Shown: in pieces, positions 9,030 through 17,527 of the stretch | How positions within the stretch are numbered: the stretch's first letter is position 1 | How the letters are laid out: every line of letters starts with the position of its first letter | Source of the DNA: Niastella caeni | Lineage (GTDB): Bacteria; Bacteroidota; Bacteroidia; Chitinophagales; Chitinophagaceae | Assembly (NCBI RefSeq): GCF_004834005.1 | Contig: NZ_STFF01000003.1 | Location: 310,001 to 374,000 of the forward strand | Length of the DNA: 64,000 nt | Direction: 5' to 3' | Notes under the pieces: model-generated | Databases searched by the model: none | Told to the model about the DNA's origin: nothing | Seen by the model: the letters and a program-made list of their open reading frames with translations, nothing else | Program-made: the position numbers and the translations under genes

Positions 9030-10001
9030 TTAATTATCCAAGGATTTTTGATATACCTCCATAAGCCGTTTCGCTACTGTTTCCATATCGAGACCAAGTT
9101 CCATTATCCGTTGTCTTCCGTTGGTTCTGCCATTAGCCTGCGGAGTATTTATTGCCAGTTGTATTTTATTCGCAAAATCTTTTACATCAAATGAAGCCAG
9201 ATAGCATCCTATTGTTTCCCCGATCACCCATTTTACATCGCCCACATCCGTTGATACAATGGGACAATTACAGGCCATCGCTTCTTTAATCACATTAGGA
9301 GAGCCCTCCATGAAAGAAGGGAGCACCAACACATCCGCTTCATTCAAATACAGTGGCACATCGTTATGAGCCACAGGATACGGACAAAGCAGCTCAACAT
9401 TTTCCAATTGCTGAATAGCCGCCTGCGCCAGGGGAAAGTTCTTTCCCGGGCTGTCTTTATTTCCCAGGAACAATACTTTCTTTTTTCCGTTTACCGGTGA
9501 ACCGTTCTTATTTGCTTGTAGCAAATTGGGACTGAATTTTTGCATATTCACCCCATTGGGAATGATGAAAGACTTATGCTTCCGGTACACTGATGCCTCG
9601 ATATTGGGTGATTTGGAAATGATGGCCTTTACAAAAGGTTGTATCATCCAGGTCAGGAAGGTCAGGATCCTGCTATGCAAATTCACCTTATTTTTCCCTA
9701 TGTATTCTCCAGTAGCATCCGTGCCCATTAATGACAATACAACGGGCATTTTTCTACCAGCTCCTATAAGAGCCGTCCAGCCGGAATAAGTAAAGTGTGC
9801 ATGAATAAGATCATACTTATTTCTTTTCAGGAATTTGCGAAGTTGTAAACCGGATCTTACATAGCCCATTAAACCTTTCCCCACAACCGTATAATATTCC
9901 AGCTCTATTCCTGCGCTTTTTAGCGACTCCCCCTGTTCTTTAATGAAAGGAATGATCGAAAAATTTTTACTGTTGCCGCTACAAACGAATAGTACTTTCA
10001 T
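9030..10001 (-). CDS. Glycosyltransferase family 4
   Basis: This is a GT-B fold enzyme. The N-terminal acceptor domain includes YDLIHAHFTYSGW near residue 65. The C-terminal nucleotide-sugar domain has KVLFLGNKDSPGKNFPLA and the GT4 signature ADVLVLPSFMEGSPNVIKEA, with the typical E-x7-E spacing, followed by AMACNCPIVSTDVGDVKWVIG. At 323 aa it is slightly short but complete. It is the third of three consecutive GT4 genes with 11-bp spacers, which points to one transcript and stepwise assembly of a branched or long repeat unit. Confidence 0.88.
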   Translation of the reverse strand: MKVLFVCSGNSKNFSIIPFIKEQGESLKSAGIELEYYTVVGKGLMGYVRSGLQLRKFLKRNKYDLIHAHFTYSGWTALIGAGRKMPVVLSLMGTDATGEYIGKNKVNLHSRILTFLTWMIQPFVKAIISKSPNIEASVYRKHKSFIIPNGVNMQKFSPNLLQANKNGSPVNGKKKVLFLGNKDSPGKNFPLAQAAIQQLENVELLCPYPVAHNDVPLYLNEADVLVLPSFMEGSPNVIKEAMACNCPIVSTDVGDVKWVIGETIGCYLASFDVKDFANKIQLAINTPQANGRTNGRQRIMELGLDMETVAKRLMEVYQKSLDN

Positions 10002-10012
10002 AAAATGCTGCT

Positions 10013-11209
10013 TTAAAATGTTTGACTGCTCAAAGAGCTATCCGGTTGAAAAGTTGACAACTTATTCTTCAATCTTCCCTCCAAAATATCCTGGTAGGTT
10101 TCCTCAAAATCTTTCCCCATTTTGTCGATCAAAAAACAGGCTTCAATGATCTTTCGTCCGGCTTTTCCAAATGCCTTGCATTTTTCCGGGTCATCGATCA
10201 GGCTGGTGATCAGCCCGGCAATTTCATCATCTGTTTGCCGGGTAACCAGGTAACCATTCACGTTGTTGTACACTATTTCTTTTGTACCACCGGCATCATT
10301 TGCCATGACCGGCCTGCCAAGGCTCATATATTCTATAATGGCATTTGAAATACCTTCACCATGTACCGCGCTGTTTGAAAACAGCACACCCAGGGTACAG
10401 CTATTTATCACGGCCTCCACATCACTTATCCTTCCGGTAAGTTTTATTCTTGGGTTCCGGTCGGCCAGTTTACCATATAATTTGACTGCTGCCGGTTTAC
10501 CATTGCAACTATCCCCTACAGCAATAAAAGTAATATCATCTCTTACGCTGGTAACTTTCTCTGCAATTCTAAAAAACAGTTCATAATTCTTATTACTGCT
10601 AAAGGAGGCCACCATTACCACTGAAAACGGGGTAGTGATGCCATATTTTGATCGTACCTGTTCCGGGGCAGGCAGGTTATCAAAACGGTGAAGGCTGATC
10701 CCGTTATAAATTACTTTTATCTTTTTTTGTGGCGGTTTGTATGCAGTTACGCCTGCGCGGGAGTTGGACAGTATAACGGTTGAAAAACTAAAATTGATCC
10801 GGTCAATCATTCTTTTCAGCGACAACCTGGCTGCGCTTGGCGGGGCAGAGGTAATTTGTCCGTTTACCAATGGTATTCTCAATCCTATAACAGCCGGCAG
10901 TGCATAAAACGATTGCACCCGGCCCCAGGTATGAATGATGTCTGGTTTGAATTGCCGGCAGATCTGATAAAACTTATAAAACACCGTAAGATCGTTCCTA
11001 TTCCATTTCTTCGGAATGATATGGTATGTGATCTTAAGGTCATAAAAAGCAGGAAAATCGATTATCGGATCGGTTACTACCACCATTAACTCATAGCAAT
11101 CTTTGGCTGCCAGATAAGAAAGCAACTCGATCAACCGGCGCTCTTTTCCTCCACCCTTAAAACTGCCGATAAAGAAAAGCAGGTTTATTTTTTGATTATT
11201 CGTCTTCAT
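10013..11209 (-). CDS. Glycosyltransferase family 4
   Basis: The N-terminal domain has the glycine-rich acceptor loop FIGSFKGGGKERRLIELL (about residues 13-30) and PDIIHTWGRVQSF. The C-terminal domain carries SVVMVASFSSNKNYELF and LGVLFSNSAVHGEGISNAII. There the usual S..EG..N signature appears as SNSAVHGEGISNAIIEYMS. The protein is a soluble cytosolic GT-B retaining enzyme of 398 aa. Its donor and linkage cannot be read from sequence. It sits between two other GT4 genes with 11-bp gaps on both sides. Confidence 0.88.
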   Translation of the reverse strand: MKTNNQKINLLFFIGSFKGGGKERRLIELLSYLAAKDCYELMVVVTDPIIDFPAFYDLKITYHIIPKKWNRNDLTVFYKFYQICRQFKPDIIHTWGRVQSFYALPAVIGLRIPLVNGQITSAPPSAARLSLKRMIDRINFSFSTVILSNSRAGVTAYKPPQKKIKVIYNGISLHRFDNLPAPEQVRSKYGITTPFSVVMVASFSSNKNYELFFRIAEKVTSVRDDITFIAVGDSCNGKPAAVKLYGKLADRNPRIKLTGRISDVEAVINSCTLGVLFSNSAVHGEGISNAIIEYMSLGRPVMANDAGGTKEIVYNNVNGYLVTRQTDDEIAGLITSLIDDPEKCKAFGKAGRKIIEACFLIDKMGKDFEETYQDILEGRLKNKLSTFQPDSSLSSQTF

Positions 11210-11220
11210 GTAAACGGGAA

Positions 11221-12399
11221 TTATTCTTGTGTGGTTTGATCAGTTAGTTGTGCAAGGCGTCTCTTCCTGCGGCGGGCTTTGGTCACGTCGGCTTCTGAAA
11301 GATACCGGAGCAACCTCCTGGAGAGTAACCTGTAACCGTGGTTATGGGCAACATACTCCCTGGCGTTCTCCGACATTAGCTGATGTAATTCGGGGGTTAT
11401 CGCAGCGTGTTGCCTGCATAGGTCAAACACATCATTATATATTATCCCAAGATTGTTTTTCGAAATAATTCCGTCGGGATTAACATTTATATTCGATAAC
11501 ACCGGGGTGCCCACCGACAATGCTTCCAAAAATGTATTGCTGAAGCCTTCATAATACGAAGTGTTCAATAAAAACCGGGCATTCGCTAAAAAAGGGATCA
11601 CCTCTGTGCGATGAAGAAACCCGGAGAATTTTACATTCGGCAATTGCTTTAATTTTTCCAGGTAAAAGCTGGTTTCTTCATCACAATGCGCTCCTTCTTT
11701 CCCGGCAATAAGAAATTGCTCCTTCTTTAATAAACTGGCGATCTGGTATAAAAGCTTAAGATTTTTCTGGCGCCGGTAAATGCCCAGCCAGGCGATGTAA
11801 TGCCCTGAATGGTCTCCTTCAACAGGCGTTTCATGATTTACATATAGCGGGTTGAATAATTTTATGGCTGACTTGCCGGGAAACTTTTTTTTAATATTCA
11901 GTAACTGAAAATTATTCTGACATAAAATATGATCAGAAAGCCTGAAGCCACAAAACAAAAGAAATTGATGTACAACAGAATGGTCTTTCCGGAACCGTTT
12001 ATCCAATTGATTGTCGTTGGATATTCGTTGAATGAATTTGATCTTTAACAGGTGGCAGATGATCCCGATGAGGAAGGAAGTCCAGCCGGGTATACTCACA
12101 TAGAGATAATCCGGTTTTATAGCTTTCATTTTTTTATAGTTATAAGGCAGCCGGTAATAAAGCCACCGCAGCCACCGAACACCGCGGTTGCGTTCGTACA
12201 TAGGTACCAGTTTAATATTGCGGCATTCTTCCTTTAACACCCCTTTCCCGTTTACATCGGTCATTACATATACCTCCTGCCCTTCTTCCATAAGGCCCCT
12301 GATCCAGCCATATGTTTGAACAGCGGCACCGCCGCAAGGCTTTTCGTCCTGCATCATCAGGTTGATGAGCTTATCATCGTAAAATAAAAATCTTGCCAT
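11221..12399 (-). CDS. Glycosyltransferase family 4
   Basis: The N-terminus has GGAAVQTYGWIRGLMEEGQEV, the loop that faces the acceptor in GT4 enzymes, then KPDYLYVSIPGWTSFLIG. The C-terminal domain has HYIAWLGIYRRQKNLKLL (about 205-222) and FLLNTSYYEGFSNTFLEA, the EG-F-x-x-x-x-L-E signature. It ends in a basic tail (RRRKRRLAQL) that may touch the membrane. It is 392 aa long and probably starts the GT4 trio that follows the two kinase-like genes. Confidence 0.88.
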   Translation of the reverse strand: MARFLFYDDKLINLMMQDEKPCGGAAVQTYGWIRGLMEEGQEVYVMTDVNGKGVLKEECRNIKLVPMYERNRGVRWLRWLYYRLPYNYKKMKAIKPDYLYVSIPGWTSFLIGIICHLLKIKFIQRISNDNQLDKRFRKDHSVVHQFLLFCGFRLSDHILCQNNFQLLNIKKKFPGKSAIKLFNPLYVNHETPVEGDHSGHYIAWLGIYRRQKNLKLLYQIASLLKKEQFLIAGKEGAHCDEETSFYLEKLKQLPNVKFSGFLHRTEVIPFLANARFLLNTSYYEGFSNTFLEALSVGTPVLSNINVNPDGIISKNNLGIIYNDVFDLCRQHAAITPELHQLMSENAREYVAHNHGYRLLSRRLLRYLSEADVTKARRRKRRLAQLTDQTTQE

Positions 12400-12424
12400 A
12401 TTGTATAATGGTTGTGAACAAGAA

Positions 12425-13276
12425 TTAATTTACTGTTGGGTCGGTTTCACCTATTATGAAAGGATTCAGGCTCGACTCGTTCGAAATATTCGCATGACCG
12501 GTTTCCCGCATACGCGCTACTTTTTTAAGCAGTTCAATTATTGCAGAAACGTTTTCCTTTACCGGCTGTTTGCCATTTATTCTTAAGATCAGTACACCGG
12601 CGTTCTTCAGCTTTTCAAGTATGAAATTTTGTGTATGCTTCCATCTTTCTATATCCCGGCGCAAAGCCTCATCATCTTTTTCCATATGGGAAGCAATGGT
12701 CTTTTTACGGCCGCGCAGCCGCTTTACAATCTCATTGGTATCAGGCGTATCGATATAGATGATGGCATAGGGCAACGGCACCAGGTGTAAATAGTTATTC
12801 AACAGATCATTTGTAAGTTGATCGTCCTTTTCATCAGCCCTTATAAAGAATGACTTTTGCAAAAAACCTTCTTCAATAACGCAGGGTTTCTCAGGCGCCT
12901 TTTCCAGGATCGCCTGGTAAATGCAAAAGGTGGCGAATAAAAAGTAGGCTGATCTGAAACGTTTATTGATCTCTTTGTCTCCATTGAGTTGCGTATCTGA
13001 CAGATGCTTCCAGCAAAACTCCGCGAGTTTCTGTTGCTGCCCGTCAAATCGCAGCCCATAATCAACCGGGATACTTTTTGTTAACTTTTTACGCATCAGC
13101 AAACGCAGGTGATATACCAACCATTTTTTGAATGAAGAAACAGGTGGGGGTATTGCCATAAGCACATCAGGGTACACCCATTGCGAGCCGGGTTTCCAAA
13201 TTTTACAGAGCGATTTGTATATAGTTGATTTACCAACTCCCGGCGGACCGATTATTTCAATGATTTTAGAATTCAT
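12425..13276 (-). CDS. P-loop kinase-like protein of the EPS locus
   Basis: A perfect Walker A motif, GPPGVGKST, lies at residues 10-18, right after the start. YAIIYIDTPD near residue 177 fits a Walker B-like strand, and an Arg-rich lid-like stretch follows (EIVKRLRGRKK). The overall plan resembles small-molecule kinases of the nucleoside- or thymidylate-kinase type. It lies 15 bp after a second P-loop protein on the same strand. A sugar or lipid kinase acting on an EPS precursor would fit, but the substrate is unknown. I do not recognise a named family. Confidence 0.6.
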   Translation of the reverse strand: MNSKIIEIIGPPGVGKSTIYKSLCKIWKPGSQWVYPDVLMAIPPPVSSFKKWLVYHLRLLMRKKLTKSIPVDYGLRFDGQQQKLAEFCWKHLSDTQLNGDKEINKRFRSAYFLFATFCIYQAILEKAPEKPCVIEEGFLQKSFFIRADEKDDQLTNDLLNNYLHLVPLPYAIIYIDTPDTNEIVKRLRGRKKTIASHMEKDDEALRRDIERWKHTQNFILEKLKNAGVLILRINGKQPVKENVSAIIELLKKVARMRETGHANISNESSLNPFIIGETDPTVN

Positions 13277-13291
13277 GGTGCAGTATTGGGT

Positions 13292-14752
13292 TTAAAGATT
13301 TTCCCATATTCTCCTTTTTATTTCCAACAACACCTGCCCGTAGGGCTTTTCGGCATCCACATCAATCACTTTTGCGCTCCCGTAGGTTATGGAGGAAAGA
13401 TTAATACACTTCTGTTCAATCAATTTGTAATCATGATCTGGTTTACGCCGGGCCGCCACTTCTGCTGATAAATTCAATCGGAAAACCACATCATTTCCTG
13501 TTAAAAAAAGTTTTTGGAATTGCTTCATTTCAAAACCGGAGAGCCAGGATCTTTTTTCGGTCTGTAATTTCGGGCCGTCGAAAAAACCCATTATATCTTT
13601 TTGCGGAAACCGGTCACAGATCACCAGGCTGCTCTTTTTGCTTACCTGTTTACCCAGCCGCAGCATGTTTATTTTTTTATTTGTCAGCAGGAGGTAATAA
13701 AAACTGCCTGCCATTTTTCTGAAGTACCGGGAAAAAATTCCATTGTTGAAAAGAAAATCTGTTTTGGAAAAAAGCTGCTTATCATTGCTCTTGATGAAAG
13801 GCCGTTTTCCAAAGTAAAAATAATGGGCGTCTATCTTAAAGGTCAGCCATTTGATCACATCTTTGCATAAGGTGCTTTTTCCTGCGCCGTCACTACCCAC
13901 AAAAGCAATGATCTTACCGCCTTCAGCCATTGTTTTCTTTAATTGAACAAGCTTCAAATACCGGCCTGCCACCCGGATAGCCTTGAAAAAATATTTATAA
14001 TAAACCGTCTTTATCGATGTCCATTTTGCTTTTACACAGTCAACAGGCTGGTGATAAAAGAACGAGGAAAGATGGATCATGGCCGGCAGGCTGTTATCCT
14101 GTACGATCCTCCTTATTTCGAAGTCCAGATCTCCAGGCACGTTCAACTGCAATTCCTGGCACAGGTCCCGGAATCGCTGAACCTGTACCTGGCTTACCAA
14201 TTGCCGTAGTTCGTTTTGTTTCGACTCTGATATCGCTTTCTTTTTATGAATCGCATTCGCCTGGATGCGTATCAACAGTACGAGAGCTTCCATTTCAGGA
14301 ATTGGGATGGGCCATCCTGTTAGCTTATCAATTTTCAGGTTCCGGAAAAATTGCTCCCGCCAGGGCAAATGCAGGTACTTTCCATAATCGATGCCGGTAA
14401 CCAGGTCATAATGGGTATGCAAATGCAACAGGTTACCGGTAGTAAAATCAAACCCGATCCAATCTTCATTAGAAGGATAAGCATTCCAGGGTTGAGCAAT
14501 CAGCTTTTTATAAAATCGTTTCTTTACAATCATCTCGAACAGCAGGCGGTCTTCGGGATGTACCAGGATCTCCAGATCTGTCTTTCCTTCCAGTGACAAC
14601 AACAGGTGAGAGTTCCCTTTCCAATGGGCAAACCGGATATTCTCCCGCCGCAGGTCGGCCAGCAATTCAACAGATTCACGGGTCACGTTGCATTCCTGAA
14701 CGGCTGCATGGCTGTCAGAAATGGCAATAAAAGGTTTATCAGTTATAATCAT
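13292..14752 (-). CDS. Nucleotidyltransferase-like / thymidylate-kinase-like fusion
   Basis: Two domains are visible. Residues about 25-200 look like a nucleotidyltransferase fold: FAHWKGNSHLLLSLEGKTDL supplies the G-[NS] turn, and the next strand DLEILV supplies a D-x-E metal pair. HLHTHYDLVTG follows. From about residue 280 a P-loop kinase domain begins with FVGSDGAGKSTLCKDVIKWL and continues with VICDRFPQKD, a DR[FY] motif typical of thymidylate-kinase-like enzymes. The 486 aa fit a fusion. In the operon it lies between the Wzy-like polymerase and a second P-loop gene. It may phosphorylate or adenylylate a polymer precursor, but this is inference. Confidence 0.65.
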   Translation of the reverse strand: MIITDKPFIAISDSHAAVQECNVTRESVELLADLRRENIRFAHWKGNSHLLLSLEGKTDLEILVHPEDRLLFEMIVKKRFYKKLIAQPWNAYPSNEDWIGFDFTTGNLLHLHTHYDLVTGIDYGKYLHLPWREQFFRNLKIDKLTGWPIPIPEMEALVLLIRIQANAIHKKKAISESKQNELRQLVSQVQVQRFRDLCQELQLNVPGDLDFEIRRIVQDNSLPAMIHLSSFFYHQPVDCVKAKWTSIKTVYYKYFFKAIRVAGRYLKLVQLKKTMAEGGKIIAFVGSDGAGKSTLCKDVIKWLTFKIDAHYFYFGKRPFIKSNDKQLFSKTDFLFNNGIFSRYFRKMAGSFYYLLLTNKKINMLRLGKQVSKKSSLVICDRFPQKDIMGFFDGPKLQTEKRSWLSGFEMKQFQKLFLTGNDVVFRLNLSAEVAARRKPDHDYKLIEQKCINLSSITYGSAKVIDVDAEKPYGQVLLEIKRRIWENL

Positions 14753-14764
14753 AAGGCAACTTTT

Positions 14765-16015
14765 TTAAACTGCTTTTGATTCGTCAACGTCAACCGCCGG
14801 TTCTTCCTGTTGCGCTATTGGCGACAGCAATACCAGGAATATCAACAGCGTTGCGGCCACCTCGGTATACCGGCCCGATATGGTGTAAACCAGGAATGAT
14901 ATGCCACAAAAAAGAAATACTAATTTATCCTGGTAACGTACGGCCGCCCGAAGGGCTTGCCAGAATGCGGTGCCAATCATTAAGAGATACAATATCACTC
15001 CAACTATGCCGCTTGAATGCAACAGGTTAGGTATGTCTCCATGCAGGCTTCTGTCGGCCAGAACACCCTTGCCATAATTTCCGCCACTGTTAAACAATTC
15101 AAATCCAAACCACGGGCTATAAGCATGGTAAATGAACATATCGTCATATAAGAGGGAATACTCAAAGAAGCGTTTTTCTTCCGCCAGTTCCCGTTCATCC
15201 AGTTTCCGCAATTCCACTCTTTCTTTGAACTCCGACATAAAGCTGGTATTGGCATAGATCAAATAACCAATTACAACTATCAGTCCACCGGTAACAAAGA
15301 GCATTTTTGCTTTTTGCCGGGTCAGCATTGTCATCAGACTGATAACAATACCCAAAAGGCTTAGCGCAATAACTGTACGTCGCAACGTGAGCATAATGAA
15401 GAAAAATGAAACAACTGAAATGATCACATGCACCGGCTTTTTTTCGCTGACACCATACAGGAATGCAACAAAGAGGGCTATTGGTAACGTATTAAAAGCC
15501 GCAGCCCAAAGATTGCCAAATAAAATACCAGATGTAATGCCGTACATTTCTGTTGGCGAGAACTTATAAAAAGTAGCGGCCAGGGCATTCACAATAAAAA
15601 GTACAAGTATCAGTAACGAAGCATTGCTTAACTCTTTAAATACCACCGCTGCCGGATATTTTTTGTAGATATTGGGAATTAACGCAATCAGTAGAAACAA
15701 CCAGGTAACAGAAAATACATAAGGCCGTATCAGGCCAAGATCGCTTGACTTGGTCAATAAAATAAGGAAATAAATGATCAGGAATAAAGCCCAGATATTG
15801 TTCCGGAAAAAAAAGCCATTCTTCTTCATAAGCATTAAAATGAGCAGGCAAACCAATCCATAATACAGGAAGGCCGGGTGGTGCACACTAACTATTTTAT
15901 CTACAAAGAACAATACCGGCAAATAGAAAATACTCAGCTCATTCTTTTTGAGAATGCAATAAATGGCAAGACCGAAGAAGAATATATATTCGATAATTAA
16001 TAAAAAAGTTGTCAT
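14765..16015 (-). CDS. O-antigen ligase/polymerase-like membrane protein (Wzy)
   Basis: The protein has about ten to twelve hydrophobic segments spread over its whole length. One larger hydrophilic loop around residues 255-330 contains the Wzy/ligase-like elements EKRFFEYSLLYDDMF, WFGFELFNSGG and LHGDIPNLLH. Members polymerise lipid-linked repeat units in the periplasm or transfer them to an acceptor. I take the ATG at 16015 as start (MTTFLLIIEYIFFFG) because the longer frame would need a TTG at 16039. It is the only polymerase candidate in the locus and fits the Wzx and Wzc genes on the same strand. Wzy sequences vary widely, so the call rests on topology and context. Confidence 0.75.
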   Translation of the reverse strand: MTTFLLIIEYIFFFGLAIYCILKKNELSIFYLPVLFFVDKIVSVHHPAFLYYGLVCLLILMLMKKNGFFFRNNIWALFLIIYFLILLTKSSDLGLIRPYVFSVTWLFLLIALIPNIYKKYPAAVVFKELSNASLLILVLFIVNALAATFYKFSPTEMYGITSGILFGNLWAAAFNTLPIALFVAFLYGVSEKKPVHVIISVVSFFFIMLTLRRTVIALSLLGIVISLMTMLTRQKAKMLFVTGGLIVVIGYLIYANTSFMSEFKERVELRKLDERELAEEKRFFEYSLLYDDMFIYHAYSPWFGFELFNSGGNYGKGVLADRSLHGDIPNLLHSSGIVGVILYLLMIGTAFWQALRAAVRYQDKLVFLFCGISFLVYTISGRYTEVAATLLIFLVLLSPIAQQEEPAVDVDESKAV

Positions 16016-16028
16016 ATCAGGAAAAATT

Positions 16029-16246
16029 ACAAATATCAAATACCAAGCTCCAAATAATTAAAACTCAAATTGCAAATAACAAGAACCAAAGAAAAGCATC
16101 AAAATTCAAGCAGTAAGCACCAAAAGAATACAACTGAATAATTTGAAAAACCAAACACTAAAAATTAAAAGTCAAGTCCCACATAAGTACGATTTTAATT
16201 TTTTTTGGTTCTTGCGATTTGGTTCTTGTATTTTGTTTTTTGGAAT
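16029..16246. repeat. Word-type inverted repeat, family B, member 1
   Basis: The left arm (about 16029-16100) has TATCAAATACCAAGCTCCAA, CAAATTGCAAATAACAAGAA and CCAAAG. The right arm (about 16198-16246) has TTTTTTTTGGTTCTTGCGAT, TTGGTTCTTGTATTTTG and TTTTTTGGAATTT. The 217-bp gap between the Wzy-like and GT4 genes is mostly this element. CAAGAACCAAA recurs at 57.4 kb. Confidence 0.7.
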
Positions 16247-16256
16247 TTAATCTCAT

Positions 16257-17390
16257 TCAATTCATTAATACAGAGAAACGTTCCTGCGTTAAACGGGCAA
16301 ACTTTGAGTAAAAAACATCGGCCGACAGGTTTTCGCGGGCATATTGCAATGATTGTTGTCGCATTTGATGTAGCTTCTGATAATCGGAAATAAGTCTTTC
16401 CAATGCGGCAATGAGTTCATCAAGACTATTGGATTTAACAACAAATCCGTTATTTCCGTTGGTGATATTGAATTTAGCGCCGCAGGTATCAGTGCAAATT
16501 ACCGGAAGCGCATAACCCAATGCTTCGTTCACCGACACACCATACTGTTCATTTATGGCAGGCAGCACAAAAATGTGATGCGATGCATATAATTCCGCCA
16601 TCTGGCTATAAGGAACATTCTGTTTAAAATTAACCAGGCCGGCTAATTGCAAACTATTGGCCTCATGCCTGATCACTTTCAAATTGAGTTCTTGTTCCGC
16701 TGTTGCACATTCTCCTGCAATAGTTACCGTGAACCGGTACCGGCTTTTCAGTTTACCCAGCGCCTGCAAGAACAAGAGGTGCTTTTTTCTTGCCTGGTGA
16801 TACTTGCCAACCATCAGTATTCTTGGGCCTTCGCTGGAAATATCGTTGCTGCGGACCTCTGCAGATGAAACAATAACAGGCAAAGGAACATAATACATAT
16901 ATTTCAACTCACCGCTACTTTCGGGCGCATCACTGCCTTTTACCGGGGTCATCCAGGCAGCCTTAAAAAAACGAATGGTCAGCTTTTGTTTCAACAACGT
17001 TCTCTTTGATCTATATCTGAACAGATCTTCCTGTGTATAAAAAATGATCTTTGTTTTTATCAAACGCGCATAAAAAGCCGCCATCAATGAAAACAATTTA
17101 TACGGATCGCGAATAACAATAAAATCGGGCTTCATCTGCTTGAATGCCCTCCAGTAACTGGCCAGTTGCGGAAAATAAAATTTTCTATTCACCCCTCCTT
17201 TTCCAAACACCATTTCGATCAGGCCAGAGAGTTTGCTTTTCTTAAATTGCAGCGGGGTGATCAGACTATGGTCTTCAGTTGGTCCGATACATGCAACATG
17301 AAAAAACACCTCATGCTTTTTTTCCTGTAGTTTCTTTATTAACTGAACCTGGTTGGTATGAAAACGAGGGGCCACGAATAAGATCTTCAT
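16257..17390 (-). CDS. Glycosyltransferase family 4
   Basis: The N-terminal domain starts MKILFVAPRFHTNQVQLIKK, with KPDFIVIRDPYKLFSLMAAF further on. The C-terminal part has ILMVGKYHQARKKHLLFLQA (a donor-domain strand with a basic patch) and IFVLPAINEQYGVSVNEALG, which holds the E-x7-E pair of GT4 enzymes. It is complete at 377 aa. It differs from the other GT4 genes in being flanked on both sides by long AT-rich inverted-repeat spacers (217 and 128 bp), whereas most genes in the locus are 2-60 bp apart. This may mean later insertion or separate expression. Confidence 0.87.
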   Translation of the reverse strand: MKILFVAPRFHTNQVQLIKKLQEKKHEVFFHVACIGPTEDHSLITPLQFKKSKLSGLIEMVFGKGGVNRKFYFPQLASYWRAFKQMKPDFIVIRDPYKLFSLMAAFYARLIKTKIIFYTQEDLFRYRSKRTLLKQKLTIRFFKAAWMTPVKGSDAPESSGELKYMYYVPLPVIVSSAEVRSNDISSEGPRILMVGKYHQARKKHLLFLQALGKLKSRYRFTVTIAGECATAEQELNLKVIRHEANSLQLAGLVNFKQNVPYSQMAELYASHHIFVLPAINEQYGVSVNEALGYALPVICTDTCGAKFNITNGNNGFVVKSNSLDELIAALERLISDYQKLHQMRQQSLQYARENLSADVFYSKFARLTQERFSVLMN

Positions 17391-17415
17391 ATAATTAATT
17401 CTTAATTCTTCTAAA

Positions 17416-17527
17416 GAAATTAAAAATGAAAAATGAGGAATAAAGAATAAGAAAGTTGGAACCCGAACTGCAGTCTTCTTACTTTTTCATTTAACATTCT
17501 TCATTTTTTATTTTTCATTTAATTCTT
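17416..17527. repeat. Word-type inverted repeat, family F, member 1
   Basis: The left arm (17416-17452) reads AAATTAAAAATGAAAAATGA and GGAATAAAGAATAAG. The right arm (17477-17527) reads CTTCTTACTTTTTCATTTAA, CATTCTTCATTTTTTATTTT and TCATTTAATTC. The right arm runs over the flippase stop codon. The same words occur as a single arm at 40.15-40.20 kb. Confidence 0.68.
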
